From NCBI GenBank assembly GCA_024226515.1, contig JAAELQ010000146.1, positions 62,001 to 126,000 on the forward strand: a stretch of 64,000 bases of DNA. The letters are read 5' to 3'. The notes below the pieces were generated by a model. It was not told the origin of the DNA. It searched no databases and was given only the letters and a program-made list of their open reading frames with translations. This document shows positions 25,967 to 35,031 of this stretch, one piece after another; position 1 is the stretch's first letter, and the number at the start of each line of letters is the position of its first letter. Origin of the DNA: a bacterium (GTDB lineage Bacteria; Acidobacteriota; Polarisedimenticolia; Polarisedimenticolales; Polarisedimenticolaceae). A program made the position numbers and the translations under genes.

Positions 25967-28560
25967 CGCACGACGAAGTTGACCAGTCGCCCCGGGACGA
26001 CGATCGTCTTGACGACCTGTTTGCCGGCGAGCTGCTCGGCGACGGTCTCACGCGCCAGCCGTTCCAGCTCCGCCTTGTCCGCGGTGCGCGACGCTCGCGC
26101 GCGCCCGCGCAGCTTGCCCATCACCTGCACGACCAGCTCGAACTCGTCGTCGATCAGGTGCTTCGCGTCGGCCTGGGGCCAGGGGGCGTAGCAGACCGAC
26201 GTCTCGTGTCCCAGTCGCGACCAGAGCTCCTCGCAGACGTGCGGGGCGAACGGCGACATCGCGCAGACGAGGCGTTCGGCCTGGCTGCGCGTCAGCGCCT
26301 CCGGACAGCGCACGGCCTCGTTGAGAAACGTCATCATCGCCGCGATCGCGGTGTTGAAGTTGAACTGCTCGAACGAGTCGTCGACGCGCTTGAGCGCGCG
26401 GTTGAGCTGACGCTCGAGCTCGAGCGTCGGCCCGGTCGGCTCGCCGTCGGCCTCCTGCAACAGATCGGGGCGCACGGGCGGTCCGTCCTCGTCCTTGCCG
26501 ACGACGAGGCGCCACACGCGCTCGATGAAGCGCCGGCAGCCGGAGATGCCCTGCGGGTCCCACTGCCGCCCGTCGGCCAGCGGCGCCATGAACATCTCGT
26601 ACAGCCGGAACGTGTCCGCTCCGAACTCCGCGATGACGTCGTCGGGGTTGATCACGTTGCGTAGCGTCTTCGACATGTTGGCCGTGATCTGCTCGACGGC
26701 GCGGCCCGTCGGTTCGTGGATGTAACCCTCGCCCTCCGGCCGCACCTCGTCCGACGGCACCTTGCGTCCCGTCTCGTCCTTGTAGGCCGGGGCGGTCAGG
26801 ATGCCCTGGTTGAACAGCTTCTGGAACGGCTCGGCCTGCGACACGACGCCGAGATCGAACAGCACCTTGTGCCAGAACCTCGCGTAGAGCAGGTGCAGCA
26901 CGGCGTGCGACGCGCCGCCGATGTACAGATCGACGGGACCCCAGTACTTCTCGGCCTCCTCCGAGAACGCGGCGTCCGCGTTGTGCGGGTCCATGAAGCG
27001 CAGCCAGTACCAGCACGAGCCGGCCCAGCCGGGCATCGTGTCGGTGTCGCGCCGCGCGGGCGCGCCCGTCTCGGGGTCCTTGGCGTTGACCCACTCCTCG
27101 GCGCGCGCCAGCGGAGGCGACCCGTCGGCCGAGGGCGTGAACTCCTCCATCTCCGGCAGCTCCACCGGCAACTGGTCGTCCGGGACGCGGAGCACGGTGC
27201 CGTCCTCACGGTGCAGCAGCGGGAACGGTTCGCCCCAGTAGCGCTGACGGCTGAACAGCCAGTCGCGCAGCTTGTACGTCACCTTCGGCCGGCCGCAGTC
27301 CTGCTCGCCGAGCAGGCGGATCGTCTCGGCCGTTGCCTCGGGAGTCGGCTTGCCCTCGATCGGCGCGGAGTTGACCGCCGTGCCGTGGCCGGTGAAGCAG
27401 ACTCCGTCGTCGAGGCCCGGCGTGCCCTCGGGCGGTCGGACCACCTCGATGATGGACAGGTCGTACTGCTTCGCGAACTCGAAATCGCGCTCGTCGTGAC
27501 CCGGCACGGCCATGATGGCGCCGGTACCGTAGCTGTACAGCACGTAGTCCGCGACGAACACCGGGATGCGCGCCGCGGGATCGTCCGCGGGCAGCAGGGG
27601 ATTCAGCGCGAAGCCGCCCGTGCGCACGCCGGTCTTTTCCTTGGCCAGGTCGGTGCGCTCGAGGTCCGACTTGTTGACCGCGGCCTCGACGTAACGCTCG
27701 ACCGCGTCACGCTGCTCGTCGGTCGTCAGGCGCTGCACGATCGGGTGCTCGGGCGCGACGACCATGAAGGTGGCGCCGAACAGCGTGTCCGGCCGCGTGG
27801 TGAACACGGTCAGCGACTCGCCGTCGAGTCCCTCGAGCGGGAAGTCGATCTCCGCTCCCTCCGAACGGCCGATCCACTCGCGCTGCATGCTCTTGATCGA
27901 CTCGGGCCAATCTACCGTTTCGAGCTCCTCGAGCAGTCGGTCGGCGTAGGCCGTGATGCGGAACATCCACTGCTTCAGCGGACGCCGCACGCAGGGGTGG
28001 TCCTTGCGCTCGCAGCGCCCGTTGATCACCTCTTCGTTGGCGAGCACCGTCTTGCACTCGGGGCACCACCAGACCGGACGGTCCGCGCTGTAGACCAGGC
28101 CGCGATCGTACAGCTGCGCGAAGATCCACTGCGTCCAGCGGTAGTAGGCGGGGTCGCTGGTGTTGATCTCGCGGTCCCAGTCGTACGAGAGTCCGATCAG
28201 CCGCAACTGGCGGCGGAAGTTCTCCGTGTTCTCTCGCGTCGTCTCTCGCGGGTGCTGGCCGCGGTCGATCGCATACTGTTCCGCAGGCAGGCCGAACGCA
28301 TCCCAACCCATCGGGTGCAGCACGTTGAAGCCGTCCATGCGCTTGCGGCGTGCGACGATGTCGCTGCCGATGTAGCCCACCGGGTGGCCGACGTGCAGGC
28401 CGGATCCGGAGGGGTAGGGGAACATGTCCAGCACGTAGTACTTGGGCTTGCCGGCGTCGAACTCCGCGTCGCCGGGGTTGGCGACGGCGAACGTGCGGCG
28501 CTTGAGCCAGCTCTGCTGCCAGCGTGTCTCGATCGTCGTCGGGTCGTAGGCCTGGCTCAC
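25963..28560 (-). CDS. leuS: Leucyl-tRNA synthetase
   Basis: A class I synthetase of 865 residues that charges tRNA-Leu. The ATP-binding HIGH motif appears as HVGH within PSGSGLHVGHPVGY. A zinc-type set CPEC with two further cysteines follows at about 160-195. The CP1 editing domain contains TTRPDTLFGATFM and GTGAIMAVPGHDERDFEFA. The KMSKS loop reads NMSKT: the catalytic second lysine is kept but the first lysine and last serine are replaced. GTG at 28560 is chosen because GGAGGA lies 5 bases before it; a GTG 15 bases upstream is the alternative. The anticodon-binding helical domain and C-terminal domain are present, so the length is normal for the bacterial family. Confidence 0.95.
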   Translation of the reverse strand: MSQAYDPTTIETRWQQSWLKRRTFAVANPGDAEFDAGKPKYYVLDMFPYPSGSGLHVGHPVGYIGSDIVARRKRMDGFNVLHPMGWDAFGLPAEQYAIDRGQHPRETTRENTENFRRQLRLIGLSYDWDREINTSDPAYYRWTQWIFAQLYDRGLVYSADRPVWWCPECKTVLANEEVINGRCERKDHPCVRRPLKQWMFRITAYADRLLEELETVDWPESIKSMQREWIGRSEGAEIDFPLEGLDGESLTVFTTRPDTLFGATFMVVAPEHPIVQRLTTDEQRDAVERYVEAAVNKSDLERTDLAKEKTGVRTGGFALNPLLPADDPAARIPVFVADYVLYSYGTGAIMAVPGHDERDFEFAKQYDLSIIEVVRPPEGTPGLDDGVCFTGHGTAVNSAPIEGKPTPEATAETIRLLGEQDCGRPKVTYKLRDWLFSRQRYWGEPFPLLHREDGTVLRVPDDQLPVELPEMEEFTPSADGSPPLARAEEWVNAKDPETGAPARRDTDTMPGWAGSCWYWLRFMDPHNADAAFSEEAEKYWGPVDLYIGGASHAVLHLLYARFWHKVLFDLGVVSQAEPFQKLFNQGILTAPAYKDETGRKVPSDEVRPEGEGYIHEPTGRAVEQITANMSKTLRNVINPDDVIAEFGADTFRLYEMFMAPLADGRQWDPQGISGCRRFIERVWRLVVGKDEDGPPVRPDLLQEADGEPTGPTLELERQLNRALKRVDDSFEQFNFNTAIAAMMTFLNEAVRCPEALTRSQAERLVCAMSPFAPHVCEELWSRLGHETSVCYAPWPQADAKHLIDDEFELVVQVMGKLRGRARASRTADKAELERLARETVAEQLAGKQVVKTIVVPGRLVNFVVR

Positions 28561-28657
28561 TCCGTCCTCCTCCACGTGACAGGAAGGTTAGGAAGCGCCG
28601 CCCGCCGCGTCAACCGCGGCTCCTCGCCCCGGACGAACCCGGCAGGTTCGGCGCACG

Positions 28658-30373
28658 CTACAGCCGGCGACTCTGCGGGTAGGGCAAGACGTCCAGGATC
28701 TCGCCTTCGGCGTGCCGCCGTTGCAGGTCGCACCAGAACTCGGCCGTGAACAGGTCGGCGTGGTGCTCGTCGAACACCCGGCGCAGGTCGGGCGTCAGCC
28801 CGAGAAAGCGCGGGAACTCCTCCGGGAAGACGTCGTTCTCGGCGACCGAGTACCAGGGCTCGGCCGCCATCTCGTCCTCGGGGTTGCGCGCCGGCGGCAG
28901 CTTGCGGAAACGACAGTCCTCGAGGTGGCACAGCTCGTCGTAGTCGTAGAACACGACGCGCCCGTGGCGCGTGACGCCGAAGTTCTTCAGCAGGAAGTCG
29001 CCGGGGAAGATGTTGGCCGCCGCCAGCTCCTTGATCGCAGCGCCGTAGTCGATCAGCGCCCGGTGCCGTGCCGCCGTCTCGGCCTGCCGTAGGTAGACGT
29101 TGAGCGGAGTGATGCGGCGCTCGGTGTACAGGTGTGAGACGACGACGCGGTCGCCCTCCAGTCGGACGGTGTCCGCGGTCTCGTTCAGCAGGATGTCGAG
29201 CAGCTCGTCCGAGAACCGTTCGCGGTCGAACTCGAGCTGCTTGAATTCCTGGGCGTCGATCAGACGCCCGACGCGGTCGTGGCGGAACACCAGCCGGTAG
29301 CGGTCGATCACGCGCTGTCGCGTGATCGTCTTGGGATAGGCGAACCGGTCGCGGATCACCTTGAACACGATGTCCAGCCCCGTCAGCACGAAGACCAGCA
29401 TCACCATGCCCTGATCGCCCTCGGCGAGCTCGAAGCGGTCGTTCGAGCCCCGCAGATGCTCTTGCAGGCTGCGGTACAGCTCGGTCTTGCCACGCTTGTG
29501 AAACCCGAGCGAGGTATTGAGCTCCGCAATCGGCTTCTTCGGCAGGACCTGCATCAGGAACGCGATCACGTCGCGCGGCCGCTGCGTGGCTACGTTGAAG
29601 TACGAGCGGGTGAAGCTGAAGACGATGCTGGCCTCGTCCTCGTCGGTCAGCACGGCGTCGAGCGCGATGCCGTCGTCTCCGTGGAGCAACGGCAGCACGA
29701 GCGGGAACTCCCGCTCGCCCGCGACGAGCCGGCCCACGAGGTAGGCTCCCTTGTTGCGGTAGAACACGGTGTCGATCAGCTCGGCAAGCTCGATCTTCGC
29801 CGTGCCCGTCTGGTCGCGCAGCCGCGCAGCTCCTCGTCGAACGTCGTCGTCGAGGCTGCGGAACGGGGCGGCAAACCCCTGGTCGCGCAGAATCTCCGCC
29901 AGCATCGACTCGACTCCGTCGGCGGGTTCGTATCGCCGCGCGACGCGCTCCGGACGCGATGGCTCCAGGTGGGTGGCTTCGGTCGCGACGAATTCGGTGT
30001 CGGGTTGCACGCCGACGGTGGTGAGCAGCCGCCGCACCACGGAGTTGAAGAACGTGCGGGCGAGCTCGATGTGGGTCGTGCCGTGAATCCGCTCGCTGTA
30101 CGCCCGTTTCAGCGCCGGCCAGAGCTCGTCGTTCGCCTCGCGAGCCCCGATCGTGTCGGCGATCTCTCGCTCGAGCGAGGCGATGCGGGTCGGATACAGC
30201 TCGAGCCTCTCGCGGGCGTCGGCCTGCGCCCCGACCCAGTCGCGATTCTCGAAGCGCATGCGCGCGCGAAGCGTCACACGGCGGAAGGCGTCGCCGTGGG
30301 CGCGAAACGAGGCGAGGATCGAGTCGACCACGCGCCCCACGAGCGCGTCGAGGTCCCGCGTGCCGGGGCTCAA
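28658..30373 (-). CDS. aceK: Isocitrate dehydrogenase kinase/phosphatase
   Basis: A 571-residue bifunctional enzyme that phosphorylates and dephosphorylates isocitrate dehydrogenase, steering carbon between the TCA cycle and the glyoxylate shunt. The regulatory N-terminal half is recognisable. The kinase-like C-terminal half includes NKGAYLVGR, LPLLHGDDG, FSFTRSYF and the catalytic-loop region PGDFLLKNFGVT followed by HGRVVFYDYDEL, all typical of AceK. The start is taken as TTG at 30373, overlapping the oxidoreductase stop as TTGA; this gives the usual AceK length. The frame stays open upstream only as a shadow of the oxidoreductase gene. No isocitrate lyase, malate synthase or icd gene lies in the window, unlike the classic ace operon. 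Confidence 0.93.
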   Translation of the reverse strand: MSPGTRDLDALVGRVVDSILASFRAHGDAFRRVTLRARMRFENRDWVGAQADARERLELYPTRIASLEREIADTIGAREANDELWPALKRAYSERIHGTTHIELARTFFNSVVRRLLTTVGVQPDTEFVATEATHLEPSRPERVARRYEPADGVESMLAEILRDQGFAAPFRSLDDDVRRGAARLRDQTGTAKIELAELIDTVFYRNKGAYLVGRLVAGEREFPLVLPLLHGDDGIALDAVLTDEDEASIVFSFTRSYFNVATQRPRDVIAFLMQVLPKKPIAELNTSLGFHKRGKTELYRSLQEHLRGSNDRFELAEGDQGMVMLVFVLTGLDIVFKVIRDRFAYPKTITRQRVIDRYRLVFRHDRVGRLIDAQEFKQLEFDRERFSDELLDILLNETADTVRLEGDRVVVSHLYTERRITPLNVYLRQAETAARHRALIDYGAAIKELAAANIFPGDFLLKNFGVTRHGRVVFYDYDELCHLEDCRFRKLPPARNPEDEMAAEPWYSVAENDVFPEEFPRFLGLTPDLRRVFDEHHADLFTAEFWCDLQRRHAEGEILDVLPYPQSRRL

Positions 30374-33093
30374 GGGGTGTCGTCCCCGATGCGATAGGCA
30401 TCGGCGTGCGGGTGCAGCGGGCGGTTGAGCCACAGCGGGCGGCGCAGGCCGCCGGGCCCCGGGGCCGGCCGTGTGCGTTCGAGCCACGCACGGTACACAC
30501 GCTCGGACTCCCGCGTATCGACGAACACGTCGCCGAATCGATCGTCGGCCTGTGCCGGCGCGACGCGCACCCGCTGATGCCAGCAGTGCATGCCGCTGAT
30601 CGGATCGGGCTGGACGGGGAACGTCAGGTTCTGATTCACCCCCGCCTCCTGCCACCAGACGCGCGTCGTGTCGGGGTCGCTGCTGGCATACGGCTGCACC
30701 GGGGACTGCTGCCGGAAGCGGAACGTCCCGTCGCCCCGCTCGAGCGCGACGCGCACCGACGCCTGGTGATCGACTCCGGCCTCGTCGTGCAGGCGCCAGC
30801 GGCCGACGTGGTGCGAGCAGGCGACCACGCCCGGGCGGATCCCCTCGGTGATCCAGACGCGGGGAATGAAGTGGCCGATCTCCGTCGTGACGCGGGCGAG
30901 CTCGCCCGCCGCCAGCCCGATCCGCTCGGCGTCCTCCGGGTGGACCCAGAGCGGGTTCGTGTGCGAGATCTCCTGCAACCACTTCGCGTTCGACGAGCGC
31001 GTGTGGATCAGCGTCGGCAGCCGGAAGGTCGGCAGCAGGACCAGCTGGTCCTCGTCGAGCTCGCGCCAGTGAACGTGCGAACGAATGTAGGCCGGGCACG
31101 CCTGATCGGCGTGACCCCAGTCGACGAGGGTCGACGAGAAGATCTCCAGTCGGCCGCTGGGCGTGCGGAAGCCGACCCGGCCCGCGACGCCGGCGCCCTC
31201 GGTCGTGGCCAGCGCGGGTCCCTCGCGCTCGAACCGCTGTTGCCCGGCGTACGGCACGTCGAACGCGCCGTAGCGTCGCATGTACTCGAGCGGCGTCAGT
31301 CCCTCGCGCTCAGCGGCGGCGGGCAGCCCGGGCACGGCGTTGTCGAAGATGTCGGCGTAGTACTCGTCCAGCGAGACCGGCTCACCGGGCCGCTCGGCCG
31401 ACTCGTAGTACTTGCGAATGCCGCGTGACCCGTCGGGATCGATGCGGTGGGTCAGCGCGATCCAGAACTCCGCCTCCTCCCACACCTCGCCGGGGTTGGC
31501 GTCCAGCGTCGTCGCGGAGGGAGAGCCCTCGCGCCGCATGTGCTCGCGCAGTACCGGTTGCCGGAAACCGATCCACGTGCCGGCGTGCGTTTCCTGACTC
31601 ATCAGGTCGTGCCGCTCGGGGCCGAGGCCCATCGGCAGGACGTAGTCCGCCCACTGCGCGGTCTCGGACCAGATCGGCGTCAACGCGACGTGGCAGCCGA
31701 CGGCTTTCTCGTCCTCCAGCATACCGATCCACGAGCAGCCGTCCGGATTGGTCCACACCGGGTTGTAGACGCGCGAGAAGTAGACGTCGATCTTCTTCCC
31801 CTGATCGCGCAACAGGTGCGGTAGCAGGAAGCTCATCTCGTAGTGCGCCAGCGGGAACTCGCGCGGCCAGATCAGCTCGTTCCAGCGCGGCAGCGGCGGC
31901 GGCGAGAGCGTCGGGCGGGGCACGAACTTGTCCCAGCTGTTTGGGTTCACGCCTCCGGGGACGCCGATGCTCCCGGTCAGCGCGTGCAGCAGGAACAGGC
32001 TGCGCGCGATCTGCCATCCGCCGAGGTTGCCCGACGCGGCGTTGCGCCACAGGTGGCTCGAGAAACGCGACCCGGCCGCGGCGATCTCGTCGGCCAACGT
32101 GTCCACGAGGCCCGGGGCGATGCGGCACTCCTCGGCGACGTACTCCGGAGTGAAGCGCGCGTAGGTCGTGGTCAGCTGCTCGAGGAACCGATCGAACGTC
32201 CCCGGACCGTCCGGGTCGAGCGCGGCCAGGTAGCTCTCCCAGTTGACCCAGCGCTCGAGGAACGCGTGGTCGATGCGTTCGGATTCAAGCAAGCGGTGCG
32301 CGACGCCGAGCAACAGCGCGGCCTCGCTGCCGGGCCAGGTCGCGATCCAGTGGTCGGCGTGCGTCGCGGTGTTGCTCAGCCGGCTATCGACGACGGCGAC
32401 GCGCGCGCCGCCCTGCTTGGCCTCGATGATGCGCTGGGCGTGCGGGTTGAAGTAGTGGCCCGTCTCGAGGTGCGCGGAAAGCAGCAGCGTGAAGCGCGTT
32501 TCCGAGAAGTCCGGAGACGGGCGATCCGCTCCCATCCAGAACGCGTATCCCGTGCGCGCCGAGGCGCTGCAGACGTTGGTGTGGCTGTTGTGTCCGTCGA
32601 CGCCCCACGCGCCGAGCATGCGCGTGACGAAGTGATCGTCGCCCGGGCGCCCCACGTGGTACATCACCTCGTCGTGCCGACCGTCGTCCAGCGCGCGGCG
32701 GATACGGCCGCCGATGTCGTCCAGCGCCGACTCCCAGCTGACGGGCTCGAACTTGCCCGAGCCGCGCGGGCCGCTGCGCTTGAGCGGCTGCAGGATGCGT
32801 TCCGGAGAGCGGACCTGGTTCAGCGTCGCAGGTCCTTTTGCGCAGGTCCGACCGCGGCTTCCGGGGTGCACCGGGTTGCCCTCGAACTTGCGAATCTCGC
32901 CCGTCGACTTGTCGACGAAGGCGAGCAGCCCGCACGCGGACTCGCAGTTGAAGCAGATCGTGGGGACGCAGCGGTAGCGGCGTTCGACGCGCTCGGGCCA
33001 CGCCGTCCCGTCGAACTCGACCCAGTCCTCCCACTGCTCGGGCGGTGGGCCTTCGTTCAGTTCCCAGGGTGTGTTTCGCGGACGGCGCGACAT
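30370..33093 (-). CDS. Molybdopterin oxidoreductase, catalytic subunit (PsrA/DmsA superfamily)
   Basis: A 907-residue molybdenum/tungsten-bis-MGD enzyme. An N-terminal [4Fe-4S] motif is formed by Cys47, Cys50, Cys54 and Cys84 (CFNCESAC, then TCAKG). Cys175 in HTNVCSAS is the likely metal ligand, as in polysulfide/thiosulfate reductases and formate dehydrogenase-like relatives. The C-terminal beta-barrel that binds the cofactor is present (THTNPLWVHPED-like region near 690). No twin-arginine signal is visible: the N-terminus is MSRRPRNTPWELNEG without a hydrophobic run. The enzyme may therefore face the cytoplasm. It follows its Fe-S/NrfD partner by 7 bases with GAGGT as ribosome site. The substrate cannot be told from sequence. 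Confidence 0.88.
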   Translation of the reverse strand: MSRRPRNTPWELNEGPPPEQWEDWVEFDGTAWPERVERRYRCVPTICFNCESACGLLAFVDKSTGEIRKFEGNPVHPGSRGRTCAKGPATLNQVRSPERILQPLKRSGPRGSGKFEPVSWESALDDIGGRIRRALDDGRHDEVMYHVGRPGDDHFVTRMLGAWGVDGHNSHTNVCSASARTGYAFWMGADRPSPDFSETRFTLLLSAHLETGHYFNPHAQRIIEAKQGGARVAVVDSRLSNTATHADHWIATWPGSEAALLLGVAHRLLESERIDHAFLERWVNWESYLAALDPDGPGTFDRFLEQLTTTYARFTPEYVAEECRIAPGLVDTLADEIAAAGSRFSSHLWRNAASGNLGGWQIARSLFLLHALTGSIGVPGGVNPNSWDKFVPRPTLSPPPLPRWNELIWPREFPLAHYEMSFLLPHLLRDQGKKIDVYFSRVYNPVWTNPDGCSWIGMLEDEKAVGCHVALTPIWSETAQWADYVLPMGLGPERHDLMSQETHAGTWIGFRQPVLREHMRREGSPSATTLDANPGEVWEEAEFWIALTHRIDPDGSRGIRKYYESAERPGEPVSLDEYYADIFDNAVPGLPAAAEREGLTPLEYMRRYGAFDVPYAGQQRFEREGPALATTEGAGVAGRVGFRTPSGRLEIFSSTLVDWGHADQACPAYIRSHVHWRELDEDQLVLLPTFRLPTLIHTRSSNAKWLQEISHTNPLWVHPEDAERIGLAAGELARVTTEIGHFIPRVWITEGIRPGVVACSHHVGRWRLHDEAGVDHQASVRVALERGDGTFRFRQQSPVQPYASSDPDTTRVWWQEAGVNQNLTFPVQPDPISGMHCWHQRVRVAPAQADDRFGDVFVDTRESERVYRAWLERTRPAPGPGGLRRPLWLNRPLHPHADAYRIGDDTP

Positions 33094-33100
33094 GTATACC

Positions 33101-34618
33101 TCAGCTGATCGCGGTTGCCTGACCGGCGCGCACGAGATCGTCCTGCTCCAGCACCAGGCCGACGAGCGCCAGCACGGCGGCGAGAATCCAGACGGCAGGA
33201 AACGGCACCAGGAACAGTACGAGCGGAAGCAGCGTTCCGACGAGCAACGTGGTGCGATGGCGGCCGGCGAGCGGCCCGTGGGTCAGCACGCGCATGCTGC
33301 GCGCGTACTCGCGTTCGCGCCCGCGCGGCGCGAGGCGGCCGGCGACGCGACCCAGGGCGAGGGACGCCAGCAGCATCGACGCGGCCATCGAGCGGAAGAC
33401 GTCCGGCGATCCGCCGAGATCGCTCAGCGAGGCCGCGAGCAGCCAGAACGACGCGCCGGCGAGGATCGCGTGGATCACCAGCAGCGGCGCCATCCCGCGC
33501 CCCATCCACAGCACGCGCCCCCTGGACTGGGCGAACAGCCAGGCCGTGTAGGCGGCGGTCAGCACGCCCAGCGCGGCCGTGCCGTAGACGAGCGCGATCC
33601 GCGTCGCGGCGGCCGGTCGAAGCTCCAGCAGCGCCAGCGCGAGGCAGCCCGTCAGCAGGGCGCCGTAGCCCATCAGAATCAACGTCCCTCGCGTCAGCCA
33701 CGAGCTCCAGTTCGGGTAACGCAAGATGTACCAGAAGCGCTCGGGTCGCTTCAGGTCGGCGACGAGCAGCACGGAGGTCAGCGCGAGCATGAGCAGCGCG
33801 GTCAGCGAGGCCAGCGCCAGGCTCTTCGGGCTCCCGTCGCCCGTCGTGAACAGCGGCAGGCCCGCGACGAACGCGCCCGCGGCGAGCGACTTGGTGCCGA
33901 GGTAGGCCGACACGCGCGTGCCCCATGCGGGCGGGTGCGTCACGTCGTAGACGGTTCGCGGCGCCGCCCGATCCTCGAGTCGCTCGAACATCTGCGTGTC
34001 GAGCTGCAGCCCGGCTTGCTGCTGGGCCCAGATGAAGCCGCTGCCGGCATTGGTCGTCAGCGGCGCGATGCCGGCGTCGTCGACGTCGCGGTACCAGACA
34101 TTGGGCGACGTGCCGGCCTCCTGCTTGCGCGCCGCGAGCCCGCCCTCGCGCTTCATCTGAGAGACACGGCTCTCGGGATCGTCGAAGTCGCCGGGGATGA
34201 TCGCCTCGGTCGGGCAGACGACGGCGCACGCCGGCGCGAGGCCGCGCTCGAAGCGGTGCGCACAGAAGTGACACTTCTCCGCGGTGCCGGTGGCGTCGTG
34301 GATGTACAGCGCGTCGTAGGGGCAGGCCTGCAGGCAGCTCTTGCAGCCGATGCAGCGCTCGGAGTCGATGTCGACGATGCCGTCGTCACGTTTGTGCAGC
34401 GCTCCGACGGGGCAGATCGTGACGCACGGTGCGTCGCTGCACTGGTTGCAGCGCAACACGGCGAACGACCGGCGAGTCTCGGGGAACTGCCCGCGCTCGG
34501 TGTACTTGACCCACGTGCGAAAACTGCCCAGGGGGACATCGTTCTCGGACTTGCACGCGACGGTGCAGGCGTGGCACCCGATGCATCGGGAGTGGTCGAT
34601 CACGAAGCCTTGCTGCAC
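33101..34618 (-). CDS. Fused 4Fe-4S electron-transfer and NrfD-like membrane subunit
   Basis: A 505-residue protein combining the B and C subunits of a complex iron-sulfur molybdoenzyme. Residues 12-170 contain four ferredoxin-type cysteine sets: CIGCHACTVAC, CNQCSDAPCVTICP, CIGCKSCLQACP and CHFC with ACAVVCP. Together they would bind four [4Fe-4S] clusters. A linker follows, then from about residue 225 seven to eight membrane helices of the NrfD/PsrC type that exchange electrons with quinones. ATG at 34618 is used. It is the first gene of the minus-strand set and immediately precedes the molybdenum subunit, so together they form a membrane-bound quinone-linked redox enzyme. Confidence 0.88.
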   Translation of the reverse strand: MQQGFVIDHSRCIGCHACTVACKSENDVPLGSFRTWVKYTERGQFPETRRSFAVLRCNQCSDAPCVTICPVGALHKRDDGIVDIDSERCIGCKSCLQACPYDALYIHDATGTAEKCHFCAHRFERGLAPACAVVCPTEAIIPGDFDDPESRVSQMKREGGLAARKQEAGTSPNVWYRDVDDAGIAPLTTNAGSGFIWAQQQAGLQLDTQMFERLEDRAAPRTVYDVTHPPAWGTRVSAYLGTKSLAAGAFVAGLPLFTTGDGSPKSLALASLTALLMLALTSVLLVADLKRPERFWYILRYPNWSSWLTRGTLILMGYGALLTGCLALALLELRPAAATRIALVYGTAALGVLTAAYTAWLFAQSRGRVLWMGRGMAPLLVIHAILAGASFWLLAASLSDLGGSPDVFRSMAASMLLASLALGRVAGRLAPRGREREYARSMRVLTHGPLAGRHRTTLLVGTLLPLVLFLVPFPAVWILAAVLALVGLVLEQDDLVRAGQATAIS

Positions 34619-34689
34619 GCGCGGGATCGTACCAGATCGGCTCCGAGGCCGACAGCTCCTGTTACAATGCGGGGTCCTGGAGGTCAGCC

Positions 34690-35031
34690 GTGCTTCGAAG
34701 GGTCGCCCTCGGGGCGCTCGCGGTCGCCTCGCCGTTGCTCGTCGTCGCCTGCGGGATCGGCGGAACGTCGAGTTGGTTGTTCGTGATCCCGTCGCTGCTG
34801 GTGCCGGTTGCCCTGATCGCGCTCGCCGCGTCCACGCTGCGTGATTCGCGGCGCGTGCTGCTGCCGTTGCTGGCGCTCGGCGCCCTGCTCGTCGGCTCCG
34901 GCGCCGGAATCCTCTGGCTACCCGCCCCCGCCTCGACCTGGCTGATGGCGTTCGGGCTCGGCCTGCTGCCGTTGCTCGTCGTGGGACTGGGCTTTGCCGT
35001 CACGTTCGACGCCGGGGGCGACCGCGAATGA
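34690..35031 (+). CDS. Small membrane protein partnered with a sodium:solute symporter
   Basis: A 113-residue, very hydrophobic protein with about four membrane segments: GALAVASPLLVVACGI, LFVIPSLLVPVALIALAAS, VLLPLLALGALLVGSGAGIL and WLMAFGLGLLPLLVVGLGF. The GTG start at 34690 is set by GGAGGT 5 bases upstream. Its stop overlaps the symporter start as ATGA. Short membrane partners of this kind precede some SSS transporters (the PanF/YhdT and DUF4212-type arrangements). I do not recognise the family itself, so the accessory role is an inference from position. Confidence 0.7.
   Translation: MLRRVALGALAVASPLLVVACGIGGTSSWLFVIPSLLVPVALIALAASTLRDSRRVLLPLLALGALLVGSGAGILWLPAPASTWLMAFGLGLLPLLVVGLGFAVTFDAGGDRE

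Noticed and set aside
30374-31099. N-terminal extension of AceK by about 240 residues
   Set aside because: The extra frame lies entirely inside the oxidoreductase gene and encodes Pro/Arg-rich shadow sequence. Normal AceK length is reached from TTG 30373.
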